Shown here: in pieces, positions 33,778-45,708 of the stretch
Layout of the letters: every line of letters begins with the position of its first letter
Numbering within the stretch: position 1 is the first letter of the stretch
Source: Mesaphorura yosii
Lineage: Eukaryota; Arthropoda; Collembola; Poduromorpha; Tullbergiidae
Direction of reading: 5' to 3'
DNA length: 64,000 nucleotides
Assembly (NCBI GenBank): GCA_009869945.1
Contig: WIXG01000116.1
Coordinates: forward strand, 124,001-188,000
Made by a program: the position numbers and the translations under genes
Notes under the pieces: generated by a model
What the model was told of the DNA's origin: nothing
The model's input: the letters and a program-made list of their open reading frames with translations, nothing else
Databases searched by the model: none

Positions 33778-35355
33778 TCAAAACTGGAGTCCATGTTTCT
33801 CGCAGTATTTCCTTCTTGCGTTTTCAATCATCATTCGTTTCCTTTCTTGAAAGTTCATCATGCGTTCCGTAGCAGACTTGTGAAACGAAGGCTCAGCCAT
33901 TGATTTTCGTAGTTCCTGGACAGTTTTCTCAACCGAATTTGTTCGCTGTAATGTTGTGAGAATGGTCTCGGTAGACAGTATGACAGGATGCAATTCTTGC
34001 TGCACGAGCCGAGCCATCGTTGTGAGCGACGGTGGGCGAAAGTTTATTTTCTTGATGTACTCATGTTTGTCGGAAGCTTTGTATCGAGTTGGCAGAAGCT
34101 TCAAGGAAGTTCCGATGCATTCTTGAACTGTTTGGGCATTCCAGCGCTGCGCAGGAAGAAATCTGCGAAAATCAATTTTGATCTCATGAATAAATGAAAT
34201 TCAATTTATCTTATTCTGACAAGACGGCCATCGAGAAACAAATGTCACCGTATTGATCCAAGGTATTGGCAATTCAAATCGATGAATAAAAACAACCTCG
34301 TATAAGCTTACCGTAATGTATAGTGCGTATTTGGTAGAAACAGAACGAAGAACAGCTCTGTTACGAGTCCATTTTGCACCGTGTTAACATTGAGCAAAGG
34401 TCTTGACACTTTTATGCCAACGGGGACAACTTCGACATCTTCAAGCATCGATAACGGTTCAAAAGCTAACAACCCCTTTTGTCCGTTTGTCGTTTCCCCT
34501 TCCGGGAAGCAAAGCAGTGGCTCTTGAAGTTGCGAGAGATTTTCTTTCGTAGAAAAATTTTCGTTTGTTAAACCAACTCGTTTCAAAAGCAGCGACGGAA
34601 TTGCTGTCAAGTTCTTCAAGGGCTGTAGAAAAACGTAGTTTATTACTTGTTAGGGAAGGCGGTTCCTATTCCTAAGGCCATCAAGAATGATCCTACCGAA
34701 ATTGAATTGGTGACCAAATGCACAATAAAATGATCCAAGAGTGTTGTATAATTTGACACAAAAATTTTCTTTTCTGAATTGATTGCGGGTACCTCTCCTT
34801 CAATTGAATATGTAACTCCCAGGATTAAAGACATCAATCTCACCGCTTTCCTACAAAATTTATCCCAACATTAGAAGTTAGATTACTCCATTCTTTTTTA
34901 CTTCTAGTATTTTCTGAACCAACTTACTGTTTTAAACTCGAAACTGGCATCACTAGCACAAGTGCCAGGTATTGAAGGAGAATGCAGAGCCTAACTGCGC
35001 AAAGAACGAACCCAACCGGAGCGTAACACACTGGAGGAACATATTTTCTTAGTAAATCGACAACACTAAATGACTGAGATGAAGTTCTTGATTGCTTTGA
35101 GTGGTGATTCGTAGGCGGTGATATAAGTGATATTGATTCCTTATCCGATTGAAACCTGCAAATTTAGTTTAAGAAATTAATAAACGCTTAAACTGGATTC
35201 ATTCAATCGCCACACCTGCCACAAAATCCGTTAGGAGTTTCAATTACTTACCAGGAGAGATTAAAAAGCTGTTCAATTGGTAAGATTTCCTTCAGTTCAA
35301 CAGGATTTGTTTGATCGTCGATTGTTTGGGTAGAGTCATGTTCAGATTCAACCAT
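33778..35355 (-). CDS. AUP1: AUP1-like lipid-droplet/ER acyltransferase-fold ubiquitin adaptor
   Basis: Exons: 35355-35252, 35155-34928, 34850-34697, 34622-34312, 34162-33778; 393 residues (human about 410). Order: a short acidic N-terminus, a membrane hairpin with YAPVGFVLCAVRLCILLQYL, an acyltransferase-like region (VSNYTTLLDH, FPEGETTNGQKGLLAF), LFFVLFLPNTHYTLRFLP, a CUE domain (TTMARLVQQELHPVILSTET and following residues), and a C-terminal helix (MMNFQERKRMMIENARRKY) corresponding to the UBE2G2-binding region. AUP1 coats lipid droplets and the ER and recruits the E2 UBE2G2 for ER-associated degradation. The NHxxxxD acyltransferase motif reads NYTTLLD, so the His is Tyr 145. A splice acceptor just before the start codon implies a 5' non-coding exon. 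Confidence 0.88.
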
Positions 35356-37387
35356 CTTTTCGCTTTGATCGGAAGGCTCTGAAAGTAGAACCAGAATAGT
35401 GAAAACCATAATTAGAAGTACTGATTAGCTAAATTACACTAAATTATACTTGAACTGTACCTCTTGTGTGGAAAGTGTAGTTGATCAGCACTAAATGGAA
35501 TGCAGAATCAAAATCCAACCAAGTCAACCAACGAATGTAACGTGTTTACCAGTTCAGTCAGTTAGTGCATGAAACAAGGGCAGTTGTAGTTAACATTGAA
35601 AGTGTGGACAGGTCAATAAGGCGGACAAGGTGGACAAATCTGCAGCAAGAGGCTCGCAACAATTTCACTAAAATTAAATAATAATAGAGTCACTGGGTTA
35701 CTATGCAAAGTTCATGCACAGAAATAGCAGCTTCAGCTAATTCAAGTGGAGTTTCCTTAACTTGTCTTGTAGTTGCACTTTATGATTGGGTCTGGGTGGA
35801 CTTTGCCAAATGCCAACTAAACATTACGTATATTCTGCTGGCTGACTGACTTTTATGCGAATGCGAGCGAGCTGACGTATGCAATGTTTTGTAAAGTTTT
35901 ACTTTGTGTGAAAATTCAAGGACAGCCTTTAAGATGGCAGAGAAGCACCAAAGCTAGTGTCTATAATCTATAACTTGTTGCTCAATTCCCCAGAGTGCCT
36001 AGAGAGCATCAAACCAATCTGCGATCGATGTATTTTACTTTAACTACTGCTCTGATTTTCACTGAAACTTGGGTTTCTGAGTACCCTGATCTTCCTGAGT
36101 CCAACTCCGAAGGAATTTTTTTTCCGGAAACGCTTCCAACAAAAGTTACAGTGCTTAAAATGTGACGGTCCGTTGGTTCATGTGCATGGCTCTCACCATG
36201 ACTTCCCAACTGAAAGTTGTTTTTTCCAATAGCTGAGTATAATTTAACCGCGTACACACACATTCTATTCAATAATTTTGTACTCGTGAGATATTAATGA
36301 ATTTCGTCCTCTTCTGCTGGTCTGTAGTTCCGTTATTTTTTTAGTTTGTCAAAGATCGCCCGATTTGTCTGACTATCCTTAAGATTTCACTTATCTTGTC
36401 CAGGTTCCCGAGCAGTAGCTAAAGTAAAGTAAACCCTCTACAATATCCACTGCACACTCGAATCTACTAAATTATCCACATGAATTAGCATTAACACTTC
36501 CATGCGCATCTTATCGTCTCATTTCGATGATGCAATTTGCACTGTACAAAATCTCAATTGGAATTGGAATTATCATGTTTTTACATCGAATCGTTACCGT
36601 ATCTTCGGAGTAAGACTTCACAAGCTTAAAGTAAGGCATCTAAACCTGGAAACCTCGTATCCTCCCGTCTAGTCAGTCATCACTGGCATGTAGTCTCAGT
36701 ATAAAGTTTAATTTACTGGATTTACGTGTGTATGATATGGACAAGAAAAATTGATGAGTCTCGCTTCGACTATGCAGCCACGCAATGCAACAATGCAGTA
36801 TGACAAAAATCACGCAAAGCGGAAGCAAATTGTTCGCCTCATTTCGTTGGTTGCTCGAGTTAATAATTGCAGGCAATCAATTGAAATAACACTAACCTAA
36901 TTTATCATTGCCCTGCATCGGCGAAAAATACAGCTTCAAACGTACACAAAAGCAATGGATGCATAGCATTACGCATTCGTATTTGATGCCACACTTCAAC
37001 AGCGATGCGCATCCCAACTTTCAAGCTGTAACTGAATGATACTGATTTTACTTTTACTTCTTCGTTAAACCTTTTAATGCATCTTGTATCTTGGCACGCA
37101 GCACGGTCTCATCTTGCGTCTTGAATCCTTCAGAATTCAGTGAAGTAAACAACAGATGTAACAATGTGAAGGAGAAGAGTTAACCTATAAGATGAACCTT
37201 TCACTTTTGTTTTATAGTTCAACTGTTCAACGATGAATGCTAAATGATGTCCGCGTGTGCAGATCAGACACGAGAAGCAGAAGAGTCCATTAAGCCGGAC
37301 ACAAAGCAGTCGGTAAGCAGCTGCTGAAGTTGATTCATTTTCTGTATCATTTGTGATTGAACAGGTTGCACAATCGCAGAGGTGAAA
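35356..37387. other. Two-kilobase intergenic region
   Basis: Upstream of AUP1 (minus) and of the beta-helix gene (plus). Short frames at 36009-36272 and 36673-36876 show no homology. Nothing else seen. Confidence 0.4.
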
Positions 37388-38287
37388 ATGGGACTTGTCA
37401 CTGCTGGATCGGCATTCTTGCTCTTTGCCATCATCACCGCCTTCGTTCCAATCGGGATCGAAGCCAGACTCAAAATTCCAAAGACATCAGAGGAGCTTCA
37501 AGCCGCACTTGACTCGGCTCAACCTGGAGACACAATTGAGTTACTCGCAATTGACTACGTCGGCGATTTTGTCATAAGTAAGTCATCGATTGAACGCAGC
37601 CCGATTGAACTCGTTGGCCAATTCATGCCTGAGCTCAAAAACGACGACAACACCACGACCGCAGCCAACTCGACGAATCTCATAGCGTACGAGGAGACTG
37701 CGCTCACAATTCTTGCGGATTACTGGAAAATCAAGAATCTGAACATCACTGGACGAGAAGAAGGCGTCGTGATTCAAAAGGGGCACCACAACCGACTGGA
37801 GTCACTCGCAGTGCATGACTCAAAGACGGCGATCCTGATGGATGATGCCAACGACAATCTGCTCGGGTCCATCTCGATCAGTGACTCCGTTGACGGAATA
37901 CTGGTGCGTGGCTCGTCAAACTACTTCCGCGACATTGCCTGGTCAAACGTGTCCAGTGGAATCCACATCGAAAGTGGCGAGAAGAACCGGCTTCATAATC
38001 TCGCGGTGCATGAAAGCGCCGCCATTGACGTTGGGCTTCTGCTTGGACAGTCAACATGCTGCGGCGTCCTCACAAATACCATATTTGCTGGTCTAGCAGA
38101 GATTCATGGGAACAATTACAACCTGAGACAGACGATTGTGTATGGAGGCGTGAACGTGCTCGGATGCAACAACAGTTTCACAAGGAGTATATTTAGCAAC
38201 GTGTATTTTACGAAACATTGTGTAAACAAACAAGTGTCTCAAAATATTTACCACCTTACTTCTGATAGTCCAATAAAAGATCCATAA
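37388..38287 (+). CDS. Secreted right-handed beta-helix protein (pectate-lyase-fold like)
   Basis: Single exon, 299 residues. Signal peptide MGLVTAGSAFLLFAIITAF with cleavage near IEA. The mature protein starts with SEELQAALDSAQPGDTIEL, the usual entry into parallel beta-helix proteins such as polysaccharide lyases (PL6/chondroitinase-B type) and periplasmic copper-binding NosD-like proteins. It is followed by regular 20-25-residue turns with the Asn/His-rich PbH1 pattern: KNLNITGREEGVVIQKGHHN, RLESLAVHDSKTAILMDDAN, and so on. Several N-x-S/T sites fit an extracellular location. I cannot assign lyase chemistry: the conserved catalytic Lys/Arg pair is not identifiable by eye. No intron; possible transfer from microbes. 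A cuticle or digestive role is guesswork. Confidence 0.75.
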   Translation: MGLVTAGSAFLLFAIITAFVPIGIEARLKIPKTSEELQAALDSAQPGDTIELLAIDYVGDFVISKSSIERSPIELVGQFMPELKNDDNTTTAANSTNLIAYEETALTILADYWKIKNLNITGREEGVVIQKGHHNRLESLAVHDSKTAILMDDANDNLLGSISISDSVDGILVRGSSNYFRDIAWSNVSSGIHIESGEKNRLHNLAVHESAAIDVGLLLGQSTCCGVLTNTIFAGLAEIHGNNYNLRQTIVYGGVNVLGCNNSFTRSIFSNVYFTKHCVNKQVSQNIYHLTSDSPIKDP

Positions 38288-38865
38288 ATTCAATAGAATT
38301 GTCAACAAGGATGTTCTCGGTGCTAAATTTCATTAATTCATAAGCGGGACTGTGATTAAAACAGATTTGGAGGTGAATACAGGAAAGACACATGTCCGAC
38401 TTCTGTTTACTTTAATCGAGTTTCCTTCTAAAAGGTCCAAAGGTCTTCGGTTATGAGGTTACGAATGAACAGTTGGGAAGATTGTGAGAGGCTGGAGTAT
38501 GCTGTTTCATGAAATAGTCCAATCTTTGACCTTTCAACCTCAGAACGCTATTTTGAGAACCAGACATATGATGGAATGAAGAAATGATGATTCAATGAGA
38601 CGGTTTGTGCCTTTCATATGCGATTGCTTTAAATGGTCTGTTTTCACTTTTCAACAGTCATTGGCGTCCACCAATTTTCAATCACTTAAGAATTTCATTG
38701 TCATTTATGCCAATTCGAATTCAGTATGAAGCCAATTCGGATACTCTCAAGTTGTTCGCCAGAAATCAGAGCCAGTAATTAATTCCTTTGAATAAATTGC
38801 CACCTCTTCCGTTGACCCACGCACTAAAATCGAAATATAAACTTGTGTCTTTTGTCTCTTTCTAG
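38288..38865. other. Gap before TMLH; missing first exon
   Basis: The first coding exon of the dioxygenase (start codon and targeting peptide) must lie here or upstream, because the exon at 38866 opens without an ATG. I could not fix it with confidence. Confidence 0.3.
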
Positions 38866-40303
38866 GTATTTTTCGCAAACTTTCAACGGTGTCAAAACAG
38901 CAGGCACGAGTCGAGGTTGATTCGTCCCAAGGAATCTTGGAACTGAATTTGCCACCAACTCTCGTTGCCAGTACCACAAATCATGAAGCTCGACAATTAA
39001 AATTTCATATCACATGGTTGCGCCATCAATGCAGGTCAGTTTTAACTTTTAACTAAAGAGATCGGTGGAACACTAAGTTCAATGTCCCATCCCGACCATT
39101 GCAGATGCTCATCATGTTTCAATGCAGCCACATTTCAAACGAACGTGAAAATCTGTCCTAAGCTAATGCAAGCGTCTTTGAAACAAACCGAACTGACCCG
39201 GTCGAGTCTAACCCTGCTCTGGGAGGATGACCACCGAACAGAGTTTGAATTCGCCTGGCTTCAGGAGAAACGTGAATACTTCACCGAGCCCGCAATACTA
39301 AATGTATTGTCTCAAACTCAGGACTCCTTCAGACCAACGAATCTCAGCGCACAGGAGTTCAAAGGAGACTTCATGCTGAATGCCGTTGCATTCAAGGACT
39401 TTATGGGAAATGAAAATGCTCTGGCTAAAATAATGAAAAACATTGTCATACATGGATTTGGTGTAGTGACGAACACGCCTGCAGACGTCCCCTCGACAGA
39501 GGCAGCAGTGGAACGCGTGTCGCACATGCAACGCACAATGTTTGGAGAAAAGTGCTGCGTGATCAACTCAACTCAAGATTTAGAACACAAAGACACGGCG
39601 TACACGTCCGAAGCTTTGGACTGCCACTCGGACAATACATACTTTATTGAACCTATGGGGTAGGATAAAACTTTAAATCTGACTGGTCTTGATAGTCAGA
39701 TAGTCTTGACTCTGGAATTTAGTTATTAATATTCGTTCACAGGCTGGAAGTTTTCCACTGTCTTCACCACGACGGAGAAGGTGGACTCAGCTCTTTTACG
39801 GACGCGTTTTATGCCGCGCAACTGCTGTTCAAGCGTAACCCTGCTTTCTACAAGACACTATCAACAACGCCAGTGCTTTTCGAATACTTTGACACTGGGA
39901 AACAACATTACTCATGCATTGACACAATTTTCACACACAACAAATTCAGTGGGATGCTGGAAAGAGTCAAGTCAGTTCATCGCCTGTTTCGTTCATGACT
40001 GGCCTGTATTGATAAATTACGGTTTCTTTTGGAGTTGACAGGTTCAACATGGCAGATATGAGAACGCCGCTGCACATTCCACTGAACTTGGTTGGACAAT
40101 TCTACGAAAGTGTCCATGAATATTTAATTACCCTTAATACTACAACAAAATGGATGAAACTCGGTCCAGGGACGATCATCTTCTTTGACAACTGGAGAAT
40201 CCTGCATGGAAGAAGTGCTTTTACTGGGAACAGGCAGTTCGCAACGATTTACATTGGGCGGTCGGATTGGCGGAGTAAAGCTAAGGTATTGGGAGTTATA
40301 TGA
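38866..40303 (+). CDS. TMLHE: Trimethyllysine dioxygenase-like 2-oxoglutarate/Fe(II) enzyme (5' end unresolved)
   Basis: Exons: 38866-39034, 39105-39659, 39743-39970, 40042-40303; the start exon is not found. The N-terminal zinc-binding-type domain ends in WLRHQCRCSSCFN (WLRDHCRxxxCYN in relatives). The catalytic domain has the iron ligands H and D in ALDCHSDNTYF and the distal His in NWRILHGR, with LEVFHCLHHDGEGGLSSFTD and the family-typical C-terminus KAKVLGVI. The order and ending fit TMLH (first step of carnitine synthesis, mitochondrial) better than gamma-butyrobetaine hydroxylase. Converges with FBXW9 on the other strand. An ATG at 39082 lies in the intron just before exon 2 and reads in frame; it is probably not the true start. 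Confidence 0.85.
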
Positions 40304-40573
40304 TAACTGAAAAAAATTCGTGCCTGAAGGACATGGAATATTAACACAACACACGATTATCTTTATTGAAAATTCGCATTCATTAGAAAAATGTACGCAG
40401 TATGATAAATTGCAATAGTGTCAATTAAATTACTTCAGCAAGTGAACAACCTGGATAAGGAAGTCTATCGCGTTATTGTTAGTAATTATGCGAGCACAGT
40501 GAGTATGAGTAGCGTAAATCTTTGGTTATTATTATTAATACGTAAAGCACTCGTAAGTAAATACAGATACGAT

Positions 40574-42571
40574 TTAGGCATAGAAATTTGAAACAGGTGA
40601 GTACAGTCTCACGACTCCTTCGCCGCCCGCTAAGGCAACAATGTTATTTAGTGAATGGACGTCCGGCAGTTCTGCTTGAATTCTAATACTTGATAGGAGA
40701 TTCAGTCCGGAGCTTGGTTCGAAAACGTTAAGCACGCCATCAGAAGAACATGTGAGAACGGAGCCCAAACCATGATACACTCCCTGAATGGCTCTTGTAT
40801 GAAGACCGGAGTATTTCTGTAAGGAAAACACTCAACTTATATACTTTGGCTTCGACATTAATTCGAGTTCAATGTTCAACCGATGTTTACCTTAACAATT
40901 TTGAATTGCTTCGAGTCGACCAAGTACAAATTTCCAAGCTTGTCGCCAATATAGAACAACGAAGCTGGATCTTCTCTTCGAAATGACAAACAAGTCGGAT
41001 ACGCAGGCCTCTTAAGCTGTGGAAGGGATTCGATCTGAATTATTGTAATCATAGCATCCATTTACAGCGTTCATTAAAATTGGATTTGCTTACAGCGACA
41101 ATCTTTTCCACCTTTCCTGCTTTAAGATCGTACTTGATTAAACGTCCATCTTCCCCACAACTGATGACATTATTTTCATCCATGCCAAGTGCCAATACCG
41201 ATCTTTTATGTTGAGTGTGAAGGCTAATTGGCTCTGAAGTTGTGCTGACTCTTGGGTCAAATAGCAATACTTTTCGGTCAAATGTCCCAGCTGCCATCAA
41301 GTTTTCCATTGCACTCAGACACAAACATGGTGAGTTGGTCCTGGAACACGCAACATATTGCATTGCATATTATGTAACAATACGAATAGATAAATCATAA
41401 ACTTCCTTACTTGTACTCAGATACCAGCTGAAAATCCGATTTTCTGTCCCAGCACTTCAAAGTATTATCCCAAGAACTTGTACAGAAAAAGATTATAGAA
41501 ACAATACACTAGCACGTTTTCTAAATCCTTCTTGAAAATTGTATTGCTCACTCACCCAGAGAAGAGACATGACGGGTTTGTCGCGAAGGACCAAATCCAG
41601 CCTTGATGCGCTCCGTCTTTGCGTGAAACAAGACCTGGAACTACTTCATAGGGCGGCTGACCCATCATATCAAAACACTTCTCAACATTGTAGATGTTAA
41701 TAGACCGATCTCGCGAGCCCGAGACAAGAAATTCTCCATTCTGCCAAAAAGTTCCGTTGTAGTGGCAAATAGTTATATAGGCATTCAAGGGATTAACTCA
41801 CGTTGAACAGGTGGACCGCATCGACACAACCAATATGACTGTGCAACTCCACGTTTCTGAGATTAATACCATCGTTTCCCCAAAGTGCAATTTGTTCTTC
41901 TCGTTTAATACATGCCTGGCTCCACCTGAACTCGTCTTCATTTACTGGAACCGGTGGATAAATTCCATTTCTGAACCAGCGCTTTGTTTGACGGATTCTC
42001 CATGTCGTTTCGTTGGAAAGTATGCAGTGAAATCTCTTACAGACAAGGGACACTGTTCGAATGAGGTTGCCAGCGTCCAGGAACGAGCATATCTTCAGAA
42101 ATAGCTGACAAATGAAAATGAAATCCAATTAGAAGAGGCTCGAAGTCGTAACATCGCTTTGCACGGATTTCTCACCTCGACGGGAAGCGTGTCCAGTGTA
42201 CACTCATCAATGTTGAGTTCGTCTTCTTTATCAATAACCCCAGTCTCTTCGTCAGACTTTGGTTTGAAATTGTGCTTAGTTCTTGAGTCGATTTTGTTCA
42301 GTCCGAGCAGGAGAGTCAAGTCCACGTTCAAATAAGGATCTGACACTGCAGTAGTGGCTGCCTCGTCTGACATGGTGGTGCTGCCACCAGAAGTATTATG
42401 TGGGTCGAACACTTCAACACCTTCTTCCTCCTCCTCATCATCCTGGTCCGCAGGCGTTCGATTGTTGGCCTCCTGGAAGAGGATGCTCAGGATGAATTGG
42501 ACTTTCAACGCCAGGAGCTGTTGCTGATGGTCAAGACTAACCTGTTCAGATGATTTTGACTGACTCTCCAT
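40574..42571 (-). CDS. FBXW9: F-box/WD40 protein, FBXW9-like
   Basis: Exons: 42571-42176, 42104-41802, 41740-41556, 41476-41411, 41340-41094, 41034-40891, 40816-40574; 527 residues. Exon 1 is acidic and probably disordered (DQDDEEEEEGVEVFD) and ends in LDTLPVE, where the F-box begins; it continues in exon 2 (LFLKICSFLDAGNLIRTVSLVCKRF). CIKREEQIALW precedes the WD40 propeller, whose repeats include GEFLVSGSRDRSINIYNV, GSWDNTLKCWDRKS, DENNVISCGEDGRLIKYDL and GSVLTCSSDGVLNVFEP. It is a substrate receptor of an SCF (SKP1-CUL1) ubiquitin ligase; the substrate is unknown. The FBXW9 assignment rests on the REEQ linker and overall layout. Confidence 0.87.
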
Positions 42572-43597
42572 CTTAATATTGAGGTGAAGCTGCCACACTT
42601 CACAAAATAGAATTAAGCAACTACCATATATCAAGCCTACTGAATGTTGTCTTGTGGGATTGTAGTAATCCACACTTTACTTTAACTCATGGGCAGTGAA
42701 ATAGAACGACTTACAGCGAAACTACAATCCTCGTCCAACTAAAAAATTAAGATTTTGCAGTAAATAATATAAAGCACGAAGGAGAAAGTTTACGAACTCT
42801 TTTGTCAAAATTGAGTTACTCCACAAGGAGAGTCTATTTTCATGCCAAATATGAACATGAACAACTTGCCGTTTACGAATTCAGTTCTTTGTCTCATTTC
42901 TCATTCTCATTCGCGTCGCATCAGACAAAGATTAGTGTAGGAGTGATCTAGTGATGTCATGATTGCTAATGCAAACTATTGCTCGAATCGAACTAATGTA
43001 CTATTCTGCGTGATGTCTGGTGGTGGTCATATCAGTTTTGGTTTTAGATGACTGTTGCATTGATGAACACGAACTCACATCGAGCTACTGCCGTGCCTGT
43101 CCGCCAAATCGCCACAGTGTCTAGTGTCAAAATGTTCCATTAGCGTTTCAGGAGTAATGTACGCCGAAATTAACGAGACCGTGAACTTGTGGCCCTACTG
43201 CCCTACTCTATAATTAAAGTCGTAACCGGGAAATTGTCGATGGCATCGATTGCATAACTTCGACCTTCAACTCATCAGAACTTGTCTCGTTTCTCAACAT
43301 GCTCGCACGAAATTCGGATAACATTTTAGGAATTATGCCACCGCAATGCTGCACTTGACTCCCCTGAAGTTATCTCATTATAGGCTCCTTCTCAAGTAGC
43401 GTAGCTTTTTCGCGATAGAGTTTTAAATACGATAATGGGTAAACACCCATCATTAATAACGGACGAGAGTCTGCGGTAGGTGCCCATTCTTAAAGCAAGC
43501 CACTGTAGCTACGATCTGTGATAATCCATAATACTAGTATTTAGCACAGTACCTTTAACGAGTTACATAAATATTACTCCGTCTTATAGCGTATACC
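42572..43597. other. Divergent intergenic region, FBXW9 to SDR
   Basis: No gene. Presumably two promoters back to back. Confidence 0.4.
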
Positions 43598-44796
43598 ATG
43601 GATAGGAAGAAGGTTCAAATTCCAACAGCGTTTCTAGCTGAAGCAGAACCCAGCAGTAAAACCGGCAAAATGTCGAGAGGAATCAGCATCTTTATTTCTG
43701 GTGCTAACCGTGGTTTGGGGTTGGAGATGGTTAGACAAAGTCTGGCGAAGTTCAGTCCTAAACATGTGTTTGCAACTTATCGTGATTTGGCGTCGGCAAG
43801 GGTAAGATTCCATACTCGCATCAACGACAGGGGGTTTTATGCACTGTGTTTATGCTTACTTTTATTTAGGAGTTACAGAAAATTGCATCGGAAAACCCAA
43901 AAGTGCATCTTCTTCAGCTTGGTTAGACCCATGCACGCGAATGAACTGATGTTGGGTACTGAAGTACAGTTTATTTAATATTTTATACAGATATTAAGGA
44001 CCACACGAAGTTCGACAGCATCGCTCAACAAGTTGACAAAATCACAAACGGAGCCGGTCTGAACCTACTCGTGAATAATGCTGGCATTTATTCTGATGAC
44101 GGTCAGAGCTTCTTTGAGATTACTAAAGAGACGCTCTTGAGTTACTTGGAGATTAACACGGTTGGCAATGCCTTGATGACAAAGGTTTGTTTTGGCTTGG
44201 CTGCAGCTGGCCAGAAATAATGGTCACACATACCTCAACCTTGTTACAGTGCAAATCGATGAATTTTCACAGTCGTTCTTTCCGCTGCTTGAGAAAGCCG
44301 GCAAGTTGGCAGCATCAAACTCAATTCCGCCCGGTGTTCAAAGCGCTGTCGTGGTAAATATTACTTCCAGCTTCGCATCTATTGGCAATAATGCTGACGG
44401 TGGTTATTATGCATCCAGATGCAGCAGGGTAAGAAACAACGTTTGTGAAATTGTGATATGACGGAAATGGCTTGACTCAAATAACATTTATTGCAGTCAG
44501 CGTTGAATGCGCTCACCAAAAATATGAGCGTTGAATTTATTCCAAAGAATGTGATGGCCGTGGCCCTAAGTCCGGGTTCGTCTCGATTTAATGAATTGTG
44601 AAGCTGAAGGATTATCCCACTATTTTAACCTTCGAATTGTGTGAATGCAGGCTGGGTTCAGACAGATCAAGGAGGTCCGAATGCCCCACTCAAGCCAAAG
44701 GAAAGCGTTGAGGGAATGCTCAATGTGATTAAAAATTTGTCCAAATCTGACAATGGCAAATTTCTTCAATACGATGGACAAGAACTTACGTGGTGA
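43598..44796 (+). CDS. Short-chain dehydrogenase/reductase, sniffer/C-factor-like
   Basis: Exons: 43598-43801, 43870-43921, 43991-44184, 44273-44428, 44497-44575, 44651-44796; 276 residues. Rossmann start SIFISGANRGLGLEMVRQ (TGxxxGxG, here SGANRGLG), acidic DIKD after the second strand, LLVNNAGIYS (NNAG motif), catalytic Ser in VVNITSSFASIG, Tyr in GYYASR, then SPGWVQTDQGG. The enzyme would reduce carbonyl compounds with NADPH in the cytosol, as sniffer and carbonyl reductases do. Odd point: at the Tyr-x-x-x-Lys site the sequence is YYASRCSRSALN, with Arg where Lys is expected and three extra residues at the exon junction. An alternative start at 43670 (MSRGIS) would drop 24 residues. Confidence 0.85.
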
Positions 44797-45253
44797 AAAA
44801 GTGCGGCGGCGATATTCAGGCATATGTTAAGCTTCAATACCATTTCGGAGCTATAAAGCGTGACCACTTCCGCGTTATTTGCTAAATTGTAATCACGTCA
44901 GTCAATAATTAAAAGCGACAAAGATATTGCGGCACAGACATCTACATTTTAATAAGCTTTCATTTTTTTATTTGACTTAAAGTTTAATGAATGAAATCTT
45001 AATCCTGTGGTTTTTTGAACTGCACTTAAGACGTGGTGGCTACGTCTTTCTTCATCCTCAATTGATGCAATTAACTTTAGATGGCTTGTTGATTGCGTTG
45101 AAATGTTTCCAAAAACACAATTTAATTAGAACGCGATTGGGGCTGTATTTTAAAAGCCATTCGCTCTCGAGCAAATGAGCCAGTTAAAGTTATTGAATAA
45201 CCCACTGAGAGTAAAAGGATCGAAGAGAAGGTCTCATTTCCTTGTCCTTCAAA
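44797..45253. other. Gap after SDR
   Basis: No gene supported. Confidence 0.4.
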
Positions 45254-45708
45254 ATGTCCATCAGCAACGGACCCCGCCAAGTTGTCGAGCTCACTGCAAC
45301 CGACAGTCCAGATACCGGTCCACTAGAAGAAATTTGGGCCAGGTTTCTTTGTGTGACCAACCCCGGGGAGTATCAAGAGCCCCCAAAAGCCCAAGTGGAA
45401 GAACACATTGCCATCATCATGGCCTGGGTCAACGGACTGAACTACCCTGAAACGTACACATCGAAGTACGAGCGGATGGCTATAATTGGTGGCGGTTTAG
45501 TATGTACTCAGCACCTAAGCTTGATCCGCATGGTGCAAAGGCCATTGCATATAGTAAGTTTTGTATTTGGCTGATGACAATGGGCGATATTATCGATGGG
45601 ATAATACGCGATGACCGCCGATTGAAACAAAATACATTAACCAACATTCGGAAAGATCTGCAAGTATTCATTGACATTCTTGACACGAAATACCACGTAA
45701 AAGATTAA
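45254..45708 (+). pseudogene. Possible class I terpene-synthase-like fragment with frameshift
   Basis: Two overlapping frames form one plausible protein. 45254 to about 45498 starts MSISNGPRQVVELTATDS and reads VEEHIAIIMAWVNGLN. From about 45500, one base out of frame, it continues YSAPKLDPHGAKAIAYSKF, CIWLMTMGDIIDG, then helical residues to TAA at 45706-45708. The helix before GDIIDG resembles the one ahead of the aspartate-rich DDxxD motif of bacterial/fungal-type terpene synthases, with the first Asp changed to Gly. The second metal site (NSE/DTE) is absent because the frame ends at about 150 residues. No splice sites explain the shift. Identification is tentative; this may be an unrelated helical protein. 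Confidence 0.35.

Noticed and set aside
36009-36876. Minus-strand frames of 87 and 67 codons
   Set aside because: No homology or plausible exon junctions; consistent with chance in AT-rich DNA.
39082-39104. Alternative TMLH start MSHPDHC
   Set aside because: It would discard the upstream exon that encodes the expected N-terminal domain ending in WLR; kept only as a finding about intron origin.
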